From: Herbaspirillum sp. meg3
Lineage (GTDB): Bacteria; Pseudomonadota; Gammaproteobacteria; Burkholderiales; Burkholderiaceae_D
NCBI RefSeq assembly: GCF_002257565.1
Contig: NZ_CP022736.1
Coordinates: forward strand, 4,340,001-4,404,000
DNA length: 64,000 bases
Reading direction: 5' to 3'
The notes beneath the pieces were generated by a model, which saw only the letters and a list, made by a program, of their open reading frames with translations, was not told where the DNA came from and ran no database searches. The position numbers and the translations under genes were made by a program. This document shows positions 60,832-64,000 of this stretch, piece after piece. The first letter of the stretch is position 1; every line of letters begins with the position of its first letter.

Positions 60832-63801
60832 ATGATGATGGATGCCGAGCATATCAGCCAGGAACTCCAACAATGCCGCGCCTCTCTGGAGGAGAAGGAA
60901 GCGCTGCTGGCTGCATTTTCCCGCTCGATGGCAATACTTGAACTCGCGCCTGACGGCACGATCCTGAGCGCCAACGATAATTTCCTGACGCTCATGGCAT
61001 ACCGGCGCAGCGACATCGTCGGCCATCATCACCGCATGCTGTGCAATCCCGAATACGCCAAATCGCCTGAATACGCCGAATTCTGGCGCCGCCTGCATGC
61101 CGGCGAAGTCGTGGCGGGCACCTTGCAGCGCATGCGCAGTGACGGCTCCCGGTTGTGGCTGGAGGCAACCTGCAATCCCGTCTTCGACGCCGAGGGTAAG
61201 CTCCAGCACGTAGTCTCCATCGCCGCCGACATCACTGCACATGTTGACGATTCACAGGAAAACCACAGCGTCCTGCGCGCCCTCAACCGCTCGCTCGGCG
61301 TCATCGAGTTTTCTGCCGATGGCGTCATCGTCGGCGCCAACAGCAACTATCTCAAGACCATGGGCTACCTGCCCGAAGAGATCGTCGGCAAGCACCATGG
61401 CTTTTTATGCGATCCGGAATATGTCGCCAGCCAGGAATATGAAAACTTCTGGCGCGACGTCAATCAGGGGCGCTTTTTCTCGGGACGTTTTAAAAGAATT
61501 GCGCGTGACGGCCGCCCCATCTGGTGGGAGGCAACCTATACGCCGGTGCTGGATGTCGACGGCCTGCCGATCAAGATCATCAGCATCGGCTCGGATGTGT
61601 CTTACCGCATGGTGCGCGAACAACGTGATCGCGAATACCAGCATCTGCTGTCGCTGGGCATCAACGAAACCGACAACGCTGTTTTCATCACCAACGACAC
61701 CAATTACATCGTCTTTCACAATACCGGTTTCAGCCGCATGCTCGGCTTTGCCGCCGACGAAGTCATCGGCAAACGGCCGCGCGAACTATTCGAAGGACAG
61801 ACGGCGATCCTGAAGCTGATCGACGATTGCTACGCCGTCATTGCGCAAGGCAACAGCTTCCACGGGGAAGAGATGATGATCGACAAGCAAGGCCATCCGC
61901 TGTGGGTATCGACCGTGGTCAATCCGATTCTCGACGGCGACGGCAAGCTGATCAATGCCGTCTGCATCCTGACCGACATCACCAACACCAAGATGCACGA
62001 GGTGCTGCAGTACAAGGCGCTCAACGCCATGGTGCGTGAAGCCAGCCTGCAAGAAGTGCTGACCATGGTATGTCTGGAGCTGGAGCACATTGCACCCGAC
62101 ATCATTGCCTCGGTACTGCGCGTCGACGAACAGGGCTTGCTGCATCCGGTTGCAGGTCCGCGTTTGCCCGAAGCTTACAACCAGGCTATAGAAGGCATAC
62201 CGATCGGGCCCTGCGTCGGCTCGTGCGGCACCGCCGCTTTCCGCGCCGAGCCGGTGGAAGTCTTCGACATCGCCAACGATCCGCTGTGGGCGGACTACAA
62301 ACATCTGGTGCTGCCGATGGGACTGGAGTCGTGCTGGTCGACGCCGATTAAATCGGCCGACGGCCGCGTCATCGGCACGCTGGCTTTCTACTATCACGGC
62401 AAGCGCAAGGCCGATGCCTTCCATCATCGCCTGGTCGACGTCAGTCTGCATCTGTGCGCACTGGCGCTGGAACGCGAAGAGACGCGTTCGCGCATCCATC
62501 AACTGGCGTTCTACGATTCGCTGACCGGCCTGCCCAATCGCAGCCTGCTGATGGTCAAGGCCAACCAGGCCATTGCCAATGCAGCGCGCACACGGATTCC
62601 GCTGGCGGTGCTGTTCATTGATCTGGATCGCTTCAAGCAGATCAACGACTCGCTCGGCCATCAGGCCGGCGACGAATTGCTGCGCACGGTTGCGGCGCGG
62701 TTGCAAATCGAGGCGCGCAAGTCGGATATCGTCGGTCGCTTGTCGGGAGACGAGTTCGTCATCGTGCTGGCGCAATGTGATCTCCATCGCGTCACCGATG
62801 TTGTCAAACGCATCCAGGCCAATCTCTCGCTGCCTTGCCATATTGCAGGTGTGGCGCTGACGCCGCTGGCCAGCATCGGCATTGCCCTGTTCCCGGACAA
62901 TGGCGACACCATCGAGATCCTGCTGCATCGTGCCGATATGGCGATGTATCAGACCAAGGAAAAGAACCGCGGCCGCTTCAGCTTCTTCAGCGACGAAATG
63001 AACACGCAAGCGCAAGAGCGGCTGGCGCTGGAAGGCGCTTTGCGCGATGCGTTGCGCGGTGGCGATTTTGAGCTGCACTACCAGCCGCAGGTCAATGTCC
63101 GCACAGGCCTGCTGCATGGCGTGGAGGCGCTGGCCCGGTGGCATCATGACCAGTTGGGACAAGTTTCGCCGGCACGCTTCATCCCGATTGCGGAAGAATG
63201 CGGACTCATCGGAGAGCTCGGCAAGTGGGCGCTGGAAGAAGCCTGTTCACAGTTGAATGATTGGCGCCGCCGCGGCATCAAGGTGCCGTCGGTCTCGGTC
63301 AATCTGTCGTCGACCAACTTCCATGATCTGGATCTGCCGCAATTCATTGCCGGCTTGCTGCAACGCTATGAATTATCTCCCGGCGACCTGACGCTGGAGA
63401 TCACCGAGACCGTGATGATGGATACCAATCCCAGCACCACGCGCACCATCCATGAAATCCACGCGCAGGGCGTCAAACTGGCGATGGACGATTTCGGCAC
63501 CGGCTACTCCAGTCTCGGCTACCTGCGCAATCTGCCGGTATGCGAACTGAAACTGGACCAAAGTTTTGTGCGCGACATGGATCGCGACGAAACCGTGCTG
63601 GCGCTGACCAATGCCGTCATTCGCATCGGCGAGAGCCTCAACCTGATCGTCGTCGCCGAAGGCGTGGAAGACAAACGGCAATACCATCTGCTCAAACAAC
63701 AGGGCTGCGATGTCGCTCAGGGCTATCTGTTTTCGCGCCCGATGCTGTCTGAAATTTTCGAGCACTGGCTGAAAAATTTCAAAATAGATAACTTTTTATA
63801 A
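60832..63801 (+). CDS. PAS-PAS-PAS-GAF-GGDEF-EAL cyclic-di-GMP protein
   Basis: A 989-residue cytoplasmic signalling protein. PAS domains lie at about residues 25-135, 145-260 and 270-390, the first two of the Aer/PAS_3 type (HHRMLCNPEYAKSPEYAEFWRRL, then HHGFLCDPEYVASQEYENFW). A GAF domain follows (about 400-555), then GGDEF (about 565-725) with the altered motif SGDEF and an RxxD site (RKSD), then EAL (about 735-985) with GVEALARW and DDFGTGYSSLGYL intact. Phosphodiesterase activity is likely; cyclase activity is uncertain. The ATG at 60832 (GAGGGAA upstream) is preferred to a TTG at 60781. Confidence 0.93.
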   Translation: MMMDAEHISQELQQCRASLEEKEALLAAFSRSMAILELAPDGTILSANDNFLTLMAYRRSDIVGHHHRMLCNPEYAKSPEYAEFWRRLHAGEVVAGTLQRMRSDGSRLWLEATCNPVFDAEGKLQHVVSIAADITAHVDDSQENHSVLRALNRSLGVIEFSADGVIVGANSNYLKTMGYLPEEIVGKHHGFLCDPEYVASQEYENFWRDVNQGRFFSGRFKRIARDGRPIWWEATYTPVLDVDGLPIKIISIGSDVSYRMVREQRDREYQHLLSLGINETDNAVFITNDTNYIVFHNTGFSRMLGFAADEVIGKRPRELFEGQTAILKLIDDCYAVIAQGNSFHGEEMMIDKQGHPLWVSTVVNPILDGDGKLINAVCILTDITNTKMHEVLQYKALNAMVREASLQEVLTMVCLELEHIAPDIIASVLRVDEQGLLHPVAGPRLPEAYNQAIEGIPIGPCVGSCGTAAFRAEPVEVFDIANDPLWADYKHLVLPMGLESCWSTPIKSADGRVIGTLAFYYHGKRKADAFHHRLVDVSLHLCALALEREETRSRIHQLAFYDSLTGLPNRSLLMVKANQAIANAARTRIPLAVLFIDLDRFKQINDSLGHQAGDELLRTVAARLQIEARKSDIVGRLSGDEFVIVLAQCDLHRVTDVVKRIQANLSLPCHIAGVALTPLASIGIALFPDNGDTIEILLHRADMAMYQTKEKNRGRFSFFSDEMNTQAQERLALEGALRDALRGGDFELHYQPQVNVRTGLLHGVEALARWHHDQLGQVSPARFIPIAEECGLIGELGKWALEEACSQLNDWRRRGIKVPSVSVNLSSTNFHDLDLPQFIAGLLQRYELSPGDLTLEITETVMMDTNPSTTRTIHEIHAQGVKLAMDDFGTGYSSLGYLRNLPVCELKLDQSFVRDMDRDETVLALTNAVIRIGESLNLIVVAEGVEDKRQYHLLKQQGCDVAQGYLFSRPMLSEIFEHWLKNFKIDNFL

Positions 63802-64000
63802 AAAGTTTTATCAAAGAAACAATTTTACGTAGCATTGTTACATCGCTTTTAATGGTCTTACCAGAAAAAGTGGTTCATAAACAACTAGTTACGTGAATTA
63901 TTCCGCTCAACGAAACCAGTTTGAGGGCGAATTTAGCTATACTTGCTCCCCTTCAAACCGAAGCTTCACCCCACCGCCGCGCACGCGCAAACGTTTGCAG
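63802..64000. other. Right edge, no gene seen
   Basis: The last 199 bases are AT-rich after the stop of the cyclic-di-GMP gene. I see no terminator hairpin, RNA gene or coding start. Confidence 0.4.

Noticed and set aside
61786..63162. 458-codon frame antisense to the PAS-GAF-GGDEF-EAL gene
   Set aside because: Shadow of a well-supported gene with no protein-family features.
1..64000. tRNA, rRNA, CRISPR array, prophage or insertion sequence with transposase
   Set aside because: I read the intergenic regions and found no cloverleaf-like sequence, no regularly spaced direct repeats and no transposase or phage gene. The only recombinase is XerD-like.

Overview
The window looks like the chromosome of a betaproteobacterium of the order Burkholderiales, most likely an Oxalobacteraceae member close to Herbaspirillum or Collimonas. 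This rests on gene content and protein character (trxA-rho, rpmE2, a Burkholderiales-type porin, TRAP and DctSR genes, paired chemoreceptors) and on the GC-rich codon use. No database search was possible. I see no rRNA, tRNA, CRISPR array, phage or transposase gene.

Layout. 1-7.1 kb: the start of a CPA2-type cation/proton antiporter, then an addB-addA recombination-repair operon on the minus strand. 7.4-9.4 kb: trxA and rho, each followed by a hairpin terminator. 9.7-20.2 kb: a LysR regulator and ten same-strand genes. Nine of these match, in order, the 3-hydroxyanthranilate meta-cleavage cluster nbaEXHJIGFCD known from Pseudomonas fluorescens KU-7; the tenth is an amino-acid permease. Together they would take 3-hydroxyanthranilate through aminocarboxymuconate semialdehyde, aminomuconate and oxalocrotonate to pyruvate and acetyl-CoA. 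20.2-23.0 kb: a CuA-like cupredoxin and a Tat-exported metallophosphoesterase, divergent from an ECF sigma/anti-sigma pair. 23.4-28.1 kb: an orphan ABC-type binding protein facing a cytochrome c, a secreted LVIVD beta-propeller protein and a porin. 28.4-29.7 kb: kynureninase, which supplies anthranilate or 3-hydroxyanthranilate.

30.2-43.0 kb is mostly housekeeping: rpmE2, a GT-C-type membrane glycosyltransferase, a MATE exporter, an MHYT-GGDEF-EAL protein, a small HTH regulator, ybiB, tsaD, plsY, ybaK, a XerD-like recombinase, an MGMT-type methyltransferase and a glyoxalase-like protein. 43.4-50.2 kb: a C4-dicarboxylate-type TRAP transporter (dctPQM order) divergent from a DctSR-like two-component system and an AEC transporter. 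50.3-55.7 kb: a penicillin-acylase-family enzyme, queG, tsaE and amiC. 56.1-63.8 kb: two closely similar chemoreceptors flanking a dedA gene, then a PAS-GAF-GGDEF-EAL protein.

Two points stand out. First, rho and rpmE2, usually neighbours in Burkholderiales, are separated here by about 21 kb of catabolic and periplasmic-redox genes, so this block looks like accessory cargo. Second, the 20-28 kb core of that block encodes almost only exported proteins (cupredoxin with an altered CuA ligand set, phosphoesterase, cytochrome c, propeller, porin, binding protein). It is the best candidate here for an undescribed functional unit.
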